From positions 12,599 through 24,757 of the forward strand of contig DEHT01000090.1 in assembly GCA_002352045.1 (NCBI GenBank): 12,159 nucleotides of DNA, in the 5' to 3' direction. This document shows positions 5,666 through 12,159 of the stretch, piece by piece. The position numbers and the translations under genes are program-made. Each line of letters starts with the position of its first letter. Position 1 is the stretch's first letter. Under the pieces are notes generated by a model, which saw only the letters and a program-made list of their open reading frames with translations, had not been told where the DNA came from and did no database searches. The DNA is from Chitinophagaceae bacterium UBA2793 (GTDB taxonomy: Bacteria > Bacteroidota > Bacteroidia > Chitinophagales > Chitinophagaceae).

Positions 5666-7642
5666 CTATTTATTATTCACCAACATCCACTTAGCCGTTT
5701 CATATAGAGCAGATGTTAACCTGCTCATTTTTTGTTTTACGGCTTCTTCATCTTTGGTACTAAGCGCAGGCAGGCCGTTGCGTACAGGAATCAATTCTTC
5801 TTTTTGGATACGAATATTTTTACGATAAAAATAATTATCATCCACTACACCAATCCAACCCGGCGCATGATAAATGATAAAAGCAGCATTGCCATTTTTT
5901 GTGGTATCCAATAAATTTCTTCCTAAGGTTGTATTGTGGTAAGGCATTTGCAGCATTCCGGCAATGGTAGGCAATACATCAATTTGCGAAACGGCTTCTT
6001 TTCTTTTTTGTGCTCCCAATAAATGAGGAGCATAAAATAACAAAGGAACATGCTCTTCGGAAAGCCGTTGATTGGTCCAGGCCGATGGATAAATGTTGGT
6101 AGCATTACCTTCTACTCCATGATCACCTACAAACACAAAAATGGTATTTGCAAAATACTCCTCTTTGGATGCAGCTTCAATAAACTTTTTAAAACAATAA
6201 TCGGTATAAGCAAAAGCATTGAATTCTTTCTCCGACTCAAAGCCATATTTTTTCAGGCTGTCTTCGGGTATGCTTCGTTGCAAAAAATCTTTATCTTCTT
6301 CGGGTATATTGAATGGGCGATGGTTATCTGCAGTTTGTATTATGCTGAAAAAAGGTTTTTGCTGCCGGGCCATTACTTCGTTTGCTTCTAAAAAAAGATT
6401 TTTATCGCTAATGCCCCACACATTTATTTTAGGTGCTTTATAACTACCCTCTTCATAAATTTTTACCCCGTTAATATTATTTACCAACCCTGTGAAATTA
6501 TTGAACTGGCTTCGGCCTCCTATAAAATAAAACTTATCGTAACCGGCAAAATCATTTATGATGGTTCTTTGTTTTACAGTGGCTTCATTTCGAGTAGCAA
6601 ACTTACTCAACTGTACATCGGGAATTCCTGTAAGAATACTAAACACACCTCTGGCCGTACCAAAGCTGGGCGAAAAACATCTTTCAAAAAAAACACCCTG
6701 TTTACTAAGCGAATCAAAATAAGGCGTACTGTTAAGTGGGTTACCACTCATAGTACTTTTATACATGCTAAAGCTTTCGCAAATCACCAATACTATATTA
6801 GGTTGACTTTCCAGGGCGCTGCTGCCCGCATGTTCAAGTCTTTGGTAAGAACCGTGCCTTACGTTCTTTTTTGATAAATTTAAAAATGCATCCATATCAC
6901 TATAATATTTTTTGGAATCATTTTTAAAATCGGGTTTACTGAATCGTAAAGTGGTAAAAAAGTTTTGCAATGGATTAAGTGCCAAATTGCTTTTGAAAGC
7001 ATCATTTAAATTAAATGCCCTGTAAAAGTTGAGCGGCTTATAAGTGAGAAAGCCATACATAAACCAACCCAGCATCAACAAAGCCAGCAAATGCCATCTT
7101 CTTTTAAAAGTAAACTTGTGAATGTGCATGTTGCGTCCTTCTACCCCCACATGTATGCGCCTGAACATCCAAATCATCATTAGTACCGCACCAACTAAAG
7201 CGATTAAAATCCATACCACCGGATAGGTTTGCCATATCATTTGTAAAGATTCCTGGGGGTCTTGTGCAAAAATGAGTGCATCAGCATTGAGCCTTGCATT
7301 TACATAAGAGAACTGTCCGAAATCTGCTCCATAAAAAAACAATACCAACAGGGTAAGAATTCCCAGGTAAATGGTCCAGATCCGCTTCATTCTTTCACTA
7401 TAATAAGGCGATAGTTTTTTAAAGATGGATAAAAAAGCAATGGGAAAAAGTATAAAAGCAATCCAGCGTAAATCGTATTTAAGCCCCATCCAAAAAGCAG
7501 GTGCCAGTTCAATGATTGAAATATTTTCCGGCTTAAAAAATACAACTGTTGCCACACGAAATGCCGTGAATATAAAAAGGTAGATGAAAAATATTTTCAC
7601 TAACCATTGAATAGTTTTTGGCACCAGCCATTTTGAAAGCAT
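5666..7642 (-). CDS. LtaS-like membrane phosphoglycerol transferase / sulfatase-fold enzyme
   Basis: A 658-residue inner-membrane protein with about five hydrophobic segments (near residues 13-35, 58-75, 89-106, 139-160, 183-200) and a large periplasmic domain of the alkaline phosphatase/sulfatase superfamily (about 280-600). The metal and catalytic positions are visible: PNIVLVICESFS with Glu289, the nucleophile Thr329 in SFGTARGVFSILTG, His441 in TADNHRPF, and Asp507-His508 in VFVGDHG. This is the layout of lipoteichoic acid synthase and phosphoglycerol transferases such as OpgB. As lipoteichoic acid is not known in Bacteroidota, the likely job is transfer of phosphoglycerol, phosphoethanolamine or a similar head group to a periplasmic glycan or lipid; the acceptor is unknown. 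Transcribed alone, divergent from a PAP2 phosphatase gene, which might act on lipids released by such transfers (inference). Confidence 0.85.
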   Translation of the reverse strand: MLSKWLVPKTIQWLVKIFFIYLFIFTAFRVATVVFFKPENISIIELAPAFWMGLKYDLRWIAFILFPIAFLSIFKKLSPYYSERMKRIWTIYLGILTLLVLFFYGADFGQFSYVNARLNADALIFAQDPQESLQMIWQTYPVVWILIALVGAVLMMIWMFRRIHVGVEGRNMHIHKFTFKRRWHLLALLMLGWFMYGFLTYKPLNFYRAFNLNDAFKSNLALNPLQNFFTTLRFSKPDFKNDSKKYYSDMDAFLNLSKKNVRHGSYQRLEHAGSSALESQPNIVLVICESFSMYKSTMSGNPLNSTPYFDSLSKQGVFFERCFSPSFGTARGVFSILTGIPDVQLSKFATRNEATVKQRTIINDFAGYDKFYFIGGRSQFNNFTGLVNNINGVKIYEEGSYKAPKINVWGISDKNLFLEANEVMARQQKPFFSIIQTADNHRPFNIPEEDKDFLQRSIPEDSLKKYGFESEKEFNAFAYTDYCFKKFIEAASKEEYFANTIFVFVGDHGVEGNATNIYPSAWTNQRLSEEHVPLLFYAPHLLGAQKRKEAVSQIDVLPTIAGMLQMPYHNTTLGRNLLDTTKNGNAAFIIYHAPGWIGVVDDNYFYRKNIRIQKEELIPVRNGLPALSTKDEEAVKQKMSRLTSALYETAKWMLVNNK

Positions 7643-7665
7643 ATCCCTTGTTTAATAGCAGTCTG

Positions 7666-7673
7666 CAAATATA
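7666..7673 (-). promoter_or_regulatory. -7 promoter element of the LtaS-like gene
   Basis: The minus strand reads TATATTTG, an exact TAnnTTTG match, 23 nt before the ATG at 7642, the same spacing as for the mutase operon. No clear -33 motif was found. Confidence 0.65.
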
Positions 7674-7758
7674 ATGGGTAGTATTGTTTTTTACTACTTC
7701 TATACATTTTATACATATTACTAAAGTGGCTCAATAGAAACATTTAACCTGCATTGCC

Positions 7759-7766
7759 TACTTTTG
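7759..7766 (+). promoter_or_regulatory. -7 promoter element that decides the PAP2 start
   Basis: TACTTTTG exactly matches TAnnTTTG and ends 5 nt before the ATG at 7772. The frame is open from a TTG at 7754, but that start lies upstream of the promoter element and could not be on a transcript made from it. The ATG at 7772 is therefore preferred, giving a leaderless or nearly leaderless mRNA. Confidence 0.65.
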
Positions 7767-7771
7767 CTGCT

Positions 7772-8335
7772 ATGCAATCGCTATTGGAACTGGACAAAGC
7801 TATTTTTACATTAATAAACAATCGCTGGAGCAATGGCTTTTTTGACGCCATGCTACCCCTAATCCGAAACCAATATACCTGGTTTCCTTTTTATTTGTTT
7901 TTAATGGCTTTTGCAGTAGTTAATTATAAAAAGAAAGCTTGGTGGTGGATATTATTTGCGGTAGGCACAGCCATTATCAGCAATTATATCAGCAGCGATT
8001 TAATTAAAGGAAACATTTACCGCCTTAGGCCCTGCAACGACCCTGCTATGGCAGATACGGTTCGTTTTTTGGTTGGATACCGGCCCAGGAGTTCCAGCTT
8101 TACTTCTTCCCATGCCACCAACCATTTTGCATTGGCTGCTTTTTTATACTATACATTAAAACAACATTTAGGCAATGGCTGGCATTTGCTATTTGCTTGG
8201 GCAGGTATTATTTGTTATTCACAGGTGTATGTTGGGGTACATTATCCGCTCGATGTAATAGCCGGAGGTTTAATTGGGTTTATTTTCGGATATTTGTGCG
8301 CTAAATTGTACAATAAAAACTATTCTTTAGTTTAA
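7772..8335 (+). CDS. PAP2-family membrane phosphatase
   Basis: A 187-residue integral membrane phosphatase of the PAP2/PgpB type, which removes phosphate from lipid substrates such as phosphatidic acid, phosphatidylglycerol-phosphate or undecaprenyl pyrophosphate on the outer face of the inner membrane. The three motifs are present: KGNIYRLRP (79-87) for KxxxxxxRP; SSFTSSHATNHF (108-119), with the general-acid His114 in an SSH form of the usual PSGH; and SQVYVGVHYPLD (150-161) with nucleophile His157 and Asp161. In the third motif the usual arginine after serine is Gln151. Several hydrophobic helices surround the motifs. A longer frame from a TTG at 7754 would add MPTFAA but begins before the promoter. 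The transporter gene follows after 9 nt, so the two form an operon. The substrate is unknown. Confidence 0.9.
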   Translation: MQSLLELDKAIFTLINNRWSNGFFDAMLPLIRNQYTWFPFYLFLMAFAVVNYKKKAWWWILFAVGTAIISNYISSDLIKGNIYRLRPCNDPAMADTVRFLVGYRPRSSSFTSSHATNHFALAAFLYYTLKQHLGNGWHLLFAWAGIICYSQVYVGVHYPLDVIAGGLIGFIFGYLCAKLYNKNYSLV

Positions 8336-8344
8336 CCACCCAAC

Positions 8345-9661
8345 ATGACCGAGATATTTATATTGGTTTTCCTTATTGTTTTAAATGCCCTGTTTGTAAT
8401 GGCCGAAATGGCCCTGGTAAGTGTGCGCAAAGGAAGATTGGAAACCTTAAAAAACAAAGGCAGCCGCAAAGCTGCAATAGCGCTAAAGTTGGCCGAAAAC
8501 CCGGATAAGTTTTTATCTACGGTTCAAATATTTATTACCCTTATTTCAATATTAACGGGTTTGTACAGTGGCGAAAAATTCAGTAAAGACCTTCAGCCGT
8601 TTTTTGAACAGTTTGAATCTTTGAAACCCTATGCTGCATCAATTTCCACTACATTAATTGTCGTGCTGGTAACTTTTTTGTCCATCATTTTTGGGGAACT
8701 GATACCAAAAAGAATTGCCCTTACCAAAGCAGCAAGCATAGCACTTGCAGTAGCCGAGCCCATGAACTTTTTATCGAAATTAGCCTACCCGGTGGTTGGC
8801 TTGTTATCTTTTATAAGCAATGGATTTTTTAAGCTCTTTAAAATAGGCAATGTAGGCGATAGCGCTGTTACCGAAGAAGAAATAAAAGCATTGGTATTGG
8901 AAGGCAGCGAAACCGGTGAAATTGAAGAAGATGAACGAGACATTATTGAAAGGGTTTTTCATTTAGGCGACCGCAGCATTACTTCTTTAATGACACACCG
9001 AACAGACATTGTATGGTTTGATGTGAATCAAACGGTTGACGATGTAAGAAAGCACGAAAACCTTGCCTTTAGCACCTACCCTGTTTGCGAAGAAACGGTT
9101 GACAATATTAAAGGCCTCATCTCTATTAAAGACTTATTTAAAGCTTCTTCGGGTACGCCTTTAAGTGAGTTGGCAAAACCGGCATTATTTGTACCCGAAA
9201 ATAATAAGGCGTATCAATTGCTTGAAAAATTTAAATCAACCAAAATACATACCAGTTTTATTGTAAATGAATATGGCACATTAGAAGGGATGATTACCCT
9301 CAACGATATTTTAGAAGCCATAGTGGGTGAAGTGCCTCAATCGGGGCAGGATGAATATGAAATCATAAAAAGAGAAGATGGCACCTACCTGGTTGAAGCA
9401 CAATTACAGTTCTACGATTTTCTCTCTTACTTCAACCGTGCCGACTGGCAGGATGTAGATGAACAGGATTTTGACACCGTTGCCGGATTTGTATTGCATG
9501 AGTTGGAGCATATCCCAACAACCGGCGAAAACTTTGAATGGAGAGATTTTAAATTTGAAGTAATTGATATGGATGGCCAGCGAATAGATAAAATATTGGT
9601 AACAGTACCTGCCGACGTAAAAGAAGAATTGGAGGAAGAAGAAACCGGAAACGAACCTTGA
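8345..9661 (+). CDS. CNNM/CorC-type transporter with CBS domains (HlyC/CorC family)
   Basis: A 438-residue inner-membrane protein with the three-part layout of bacterial CNNM/CorC-like proteins: a DUF21 transmembrane domain (about 1-175) with a helix at 3-20, helices near 58-75 and 100-118, and the hallmark GELIPKRIAL (117-126); an acidic helical linker EEIKALVLEGSETGEIEEDERDIIERVFHLGDR (178-210 region); a CBS pair (about 213-330; second repeat HTSFIVNEYGTLEGMITLNDILEAIVGE-type); and a C-terminal CorC_HlyC domain (about 345-420, DFDTVAGFVLHELEHIP). Such proteins are linked to Mg2+ (and Co2+) efflux or homeostasis, with ATP-Mg sensed by the CBS pair; the 'hemolysin' name is historical. Follows the PAP2 gene by 9 nt. 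Its stop lies one nucleotide from that of the convergent DUF6702-like gene. Confidence 0.92.
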   Translation: MTEIFILVFLIVLNALFVMAEMALVSVRKGRLETLKNKGSRKAAIALKLAENPDKFLSTVQIFITLISILTGLYSGEKFSKDLQPFFEQFESLKPYAASISTTLIVVLVTFLSIIFGELIPKRIALTKAASIALAVAEPMNFLSKLAYPVVGLLSFISNGFFKLFKIGNVGDSAVTEEEIKALVLEGSETGEIEEDERDIIERVFHLGDRSITSLMTHRTDIVWFDVNQTVDDVRKHENLAFSTYPVCEETVDNIKGLISIKDLFKASSGTPLSELAKPALFVPENNKAYQLLEKFKSTKIHTSFIVNEYGTLEGMITLNDILEAIVGEVPQSGQDEYEIIKREDGTYLVEAQLQFYDFLSYFNRADWQDVDEQDFDTVAGFVLHELEHIPTTGENFEWRDFKFEVIDMDGQRIDKILVTVPADVKEELEEEETGNEP

Positions 9662-9662
9662 G

Positions 9663-10169
9663 TTAAAAGGATAGAGTGGCCCTGCTTTCGGGGTTGTTTA
9701 GCTTAGTACTTTTTCGTTGACCATTTACCACCACATGCATTAGCCCCATTTGCTGCGGGTGATAACTGTACAAAAGATCATTAAAAATGCTGATGGTTTT
9801 TGGACTGCTTACCTGTTGTACTTCAAAATAACTTTCAATGGCTTCTTCTACTCTTTCGTAACCCAGGTAATGCAGTACGACAGGTTTATCATTAACGGTT
9901 AGTGCAAAATGTTTTTTTATATAATCGCTTACTAATTTATCCATAGCGGCTCTATTGCCGGGGTTAATCAAATCCACATGCGTTTTATAATCTAACCGAA
10001 GCGTTCTTTCAAAATCATCCGTAAATAACTTGCAACTAATTTCAAGCGTTTGCTCTTTGGCGTTATGGTCTATTTGCATCACGCTTACATAAATGGGATG
10101 CCGTGCAGCGCCGGTAAAAAGCAGACAAACGATGGCTCCTAAAAACCACTTATGTAAAAATTTGTTCAT
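9663..10169 (-). CDS. DUF6702-like secreted protein
   Basis: A 168-residue protein with an N-terminal hydrophobic segment (about residues 9-22) reading as a signal peptide, probably cleaved after GAA or so. The mature part begins HPIYVSVMQIDHNAKEQTLEISCKLFTDDFE, which I recognise as the Bacteroidota family DUF6702; it continues with a segment on binding-type beta strands (VNDKPVVLHYLGYERVEEAIESYFEV) and NDLLYSYHPQQMGLMHVVVNG. No catalytic motif is visible and the function is unknown. The first mature residue could be the conserved histidine at HP, reminiscent of metal-binding N-termini, but this is speculation. It is divergent from the HupE/UreJ-like gene and shares an 86-nt spacer with it. 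I recall DUF6702 genes near HupE/UreJ-like and M1 peptidase genes in this phylum; that could not be checked here. Confidence 0.75.
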   Translation of the reverse strand: MNKFLHKWFLGAIVCLLFTGAARHPIYVSVMQIDHNAKEQTLEISCKLFTDDFERTLRLDYKTHVDLINPGNRAAMDKLVSDYIKKHFALTVNDKPVVLHYLGYERVEEAIESYFEVQQVSSPKTISIFNDLLYSYHPQQMGLMHVVVNGQRKSTKLNNPESRATLSF

Positions 10170-10218
10170 TCGGTTAATATAGTGTTTAATATTATTAAAT
10201 TTGAAACCAGGTACATTA

Positions 10219-10226
10219 CAAACATA
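10219..10226 (-). promoter_or_regulatory. -7 promoter element of the DUF6702-like gene
   Basis: The minus strand reads TATGTTTG, an exact TAnnTTTG match, 49 nt before the ATG at 10169. It sits in the spacer shared with the divergent HupE/UreJ-like gene. A weaker TATATCAG at 10246-10253, two nucleotides before the ATG at 10256, could serve the rightward gene. Confidence 0.55.
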
Positions 10227-10255
10227 GCAATAAAATAAAAGTAGCTATATCAGGC

Positions 10256-10834
10256 ATGAACGATTTCACAATTTATTTTGAAGAAGGCTGGAACCATATC
10301 ATTAGCTCAGATGCCTTAGACCACCAGTTATTTATTGTAGCATTGGCTGCCATTTATTTGGTAAACGATTGGAAAAAAGTATTGATACTGGTTACTGCAT
10401 TTACCATTGGCCATTCACTTACATTGGCTTTAAGTACCTTTAATTTAATAAAAGTAAACAGTAATTGGGTAGAATTTCTTATACCGCTAACCATCGTAAT
10501 TACAGCAATACAAAATTTATACAAAACCGAAAAACACTATGGCCATTACAGAATGCAATATTGCCTGGCATTATTTTTTGGTTTAATTCATGGGCTTGGC
10601 TTTGCAAACACTATCCGTTTTATGCTGGCAGAAAGCCAGAGCATTACCATGCCATTACTAAGTTTTAATATTGGATTGGAGGTAGGGCAACTAATGGTAG
10701 TTGGACTCATTTTATTAATGAGCTATCTTTTGGTAAATACACTAAAACTTAAACGTAAGTGGTGGGTGTGGACTTTATCAGGTACAGCTTTATTGATTTC
10801 GGGATACATTTGCATTCAACGCTGGCCATTATAA
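10256..10834 (+). CDS. HupE/UreJ-like membrane protein
   Basis: A 192-residue inner-membrane protein with about six hydrophobic helices. It has the signatures of the HupE/UreJ family: ALDHQLFIVALAAIYL (20-35), an IGHSLTLAL helix (51-59) and FFGLIHGLGFAN (107-118), then FNIGLEVGQL (137-146). His23, His53, His112 and Glu142, with Asp22, fall within or beside helices and could line a metal path. Classical members are thought to carry Ni2+ for hydrogenase or urease, but neither enzyme is encoded in this window, so the cargo is open. The M1 peptidase gene follows after 42 nt in the same direction, probably cotranscribed; the DUF6702-like gene is divergent. The ATG at 10256 is the only start that keeps the N-terminal helix context; there is no Shine-Dalgarno site. 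Confidence 0.82.
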   Translation: MNDFTIYFEEGWNHIISSDALDHQLFIVALAAIYLVNDWKKVLILVTAFTIGHSLTLALSTFNLIKVNSNWVEFLIPLTIVITAIQNLYKTEKHYGHYRMQYCLALFFGLIHGLGFANTIRFMLAESQSITMPLLSFNIGLEVGQLMVVGLILLMSYLLVNTLKLKRKWWVWTLSGTALLISGYICIQRWPL

Positions 10835-10876
10835 CAAAAAATATAAATACATTAATCAGATAAAACAACAGCACAA

Positions 10877-12159
10877 ATGAAACAGCTACTATTCATTTTC
10901 CTGCTATGCTTTGCAGGCTACGGCAGTATTGCCCAGGACATTAAAAATAATCCTGGCAGCAACCATGGCAATCGATTTGAACAATTGGGTACCATGTTGC
11001 CCACTGCAAATGAATACCGCACTGCAAGTGGTGCACCGGGGCCAAAATACTGGCAGCAACGATGCGATTACGACATAACCTGCGAATTGGATGAGCCCAA
11101 CCGCAAACTAACAGGTAAGGAAACACTCACTTACTACAACAACTCTCCCGATGTACTCACCTACCTATGGCTGCAGTTAGATGAAAACCAGCATAGCAAA
11201 AAAAACAATTCAGGTTTTCAAACCAGCAATTTTATGCAAAAATCTGTTTCGGAAGATGATATTAAAAGAGCAAATGACAATGAAGATAAATATGGACACA
11301 ATATCACTAAAGTAACCAATGCATTGGGAACTCCATTAAAATATACCATCAACAAAACAATGATGCGTATTGAACTGCCACAACCTTTAAAACCCGGACA
11401 ACAATTTGTATTTAAAATTGACTGGAACTATTTTATCTCCGACCGTATGCAATATGGTGGCCGTGGAGGTTACGAACATTTTCCCGAAGATGGAAACGAT
11501 TTGTTTACCATGACGCAATGGTTTCCCCGCATGTGCGTTTATAGCGATTTTCAGGGTTGGCAAAATCACCAGTTTGTAGGATCGGGTGAGTTTGCCCTCA
11601 CTTTTGGCAATTATAAAGTAGCTATTACAGTACCTGCCGACCATGTGGTAATGGCTACCGGCGAAGGGCAAAACTATGCCCAGGTACTTTCGGCCACCGA
11701 AATGGCACGCTGGCAAAAAGCACAAACTGCAAAAGATGTAGTGGAAATAGTAACATTGGCTGAAGCCACTGCAAAAGAAAAAAAGAAATCTACACAAAAG
11801 AAAACCTGGATTTACAAAGCCAATATGGTGCGAGACTTTGCCTGGGGCAGCAGCAGAAAATTTGTATGGGATGCAATGCCCATTACTGTAGAAGGCAAAA
11901 AAGTAATGTGTATGAGTGGTTATGGCAAGGAAGCGTATAACCTATATCGTAAATACAGCACCAAAGTTGTGGCCCATACTATTAAAACCTATTCCAACTT
12001 CAGCATTCCATACCCGTACCCGGTAGCACAAAGCCTGGAAGCAGCTAACGGTATGGAATACCCTATGATATGCTTCAACTTTGGGCGCTGCGAAAAAGAT
12101 GGCACCTACAGCGAAGGCACTAAAAACGGCATGATAGGCGTAATTATTCATGAGGTAGG
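10877..12159 (+). CDS. exported M1-family metallopeptidase, cut at the window edge
   Basis: Open from an ATG at 10877 with no stop to the right edge: 427 complete codons plus two bases. Residues 1-19 form a signal peptide (MKQLLFIFLLCFAGYGSIA, then QD), so the enzyme is periplasmic or outer-membrane associated. The N-terminal domain (about 50-330) has the beta-rich M1 fold, with YDITCELDEPNRKLTGKET (65-83) as its first strands and VRDFAWGSSRKFVWDAM (318-334) before the catalytic domain. ANGMEYP (390-396) is the exopeptidase motif (GxMEN in classical aminopeptidases). The frame ends in IIHEV plus GG, the start of the zinc-binding HEXXH, with His425 as first ligand. So the catalytic half lies outside the window. 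Likely an aminopeptidase, 42 nt behind the HupE/UreJ-like gene. Because there is no stop in view, it is easily missed by ORF callers. Confidence 0.9.
   Translation, partial: MKQLLFIFLLCFAGYGSIAQDIKNNPGSNHGNRFEQLGTMLPTANEYRTASGAPGPKYWQQRCDYDITCELDEPNRKLTGKETLTYYNNSPDVLTYLWLQLDENQHSKKNNSGFQTSNFMQKSVSEDDIKRANDNEDKYGHNITKVTNALGTPLKYTINKTMMRIELPQPLKPGQQFVFKIDWNYFISDRMQYGGRGGYEHFPEDGNDLFTMTQWFPRMCVYSDFQGWQNHQFVGSGEFALTFGNYKVAITVPADHVVMATGEGQNYAQVLSATEMARWQKAQTAKDVVEIVTLAEATAKEKKKSTQKKTWIYKANMVRDFAWGSSRKFVWDAMPITVEGKKVMCMSGYGKEAYNLYRKYSTKVVAHTIKTYSNFSIPYPYPVAQSLEAANGMEYPMICFNFGRCEKDGTYSEGTKNGMIGVIIHEV

Noticed and set aside
5656..5668. TAGCT-AAA-AGCTA hairpin between the convergent methyltransferase and LtaS-like genes
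   Set aside because: Only five base pairs, with no clear T-run; too weak to call a terminator, although it overlaps the minus-strand stop codon.
7701..7716. Direct repeat TATACAT-TT-TATACAT between the LtaS-like and PAP2 genes
   Set aside because: Seven-base AT-rich repeat, likely by chance; not at a position that fits the promoter elements found.
11387..11797. Open frame of 136 codons on the minus strand near the right edge
   Set aside because: It is antisense to the M1 peptidase gene, which has a continuous frame with signal peptide, GMEYP and HEV motifs; the shadow has none.

Overview
The window looks like a chromosomal segment from a Bacteroidota bacterium, most likely close to the Chitinophagaceae. 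The evidence is the AT-rich sequence, the absence of Shine-Dalgarno sites before starts, several exact matches to the Bacteroidota -7 promoter octamer TAnnTTTG just upstream of genes, and protein families typical of that phylum (DUF6252-like lipoprotein, DUF6702-like secreted protein, M1 peptidase with a GMEYP motif). This placement rests on sequence features only. No rRNA, tRNA, CRISPR array, transposase or phage gene was seen.

Layout. 38-1057 (+): tryptophan 2,3-dioxygenase. 1058-2207: an AT-rich region with a DUF6252-like lipoprotein gene whose signal peptide is out of frame, a short truncated secreted-protein gene, and fragments of further copies of both; it reads as a decayed tandem array. 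2208-2245: hairpin terminator. 2244-4780 (-): a two-gene operon, sugar-phosphate mutase (GlmM-like) then cysteine desulfurase. 4888-5628 (+): SAM-dependent methyltransferase, probably on a leaderless mRNA. 5666-7642 (-): membrane-bound LtaS-like phosphoglycerol transferase/sulfatase. Divergent from it, 7772-9661 (+): PAP2 phosphatase and a CNNM/CBS/CorC-type transporter, 9 nt apart. 9663-10169 (-): DUF6702-like secreted protein. Divergent from it, 10256 to the right edge (+): HupE/UreJ-like membrane protein and an exported M1 metallopeptidase cut off inside its HEXXH motif.

How the genes work together. Most are housekeeping or envelope functions: amino-sugar phosphate supply, sulfur mobilisation, lipid or glycerol-phosphate processing at the membrane, and divalent-metal transport. 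The two most interesting places are the decayed array at 1198-2207, where matching fragments of the lipoprotein 3' end, its spacer and the next gene's 5' end recur about 700 nt apart, and the DUF6702/HupE/M1 group at 9663-12159, which could be a small export or metal-handling module. The rest looks ordinary. I see no convincing new defence or mobile system.
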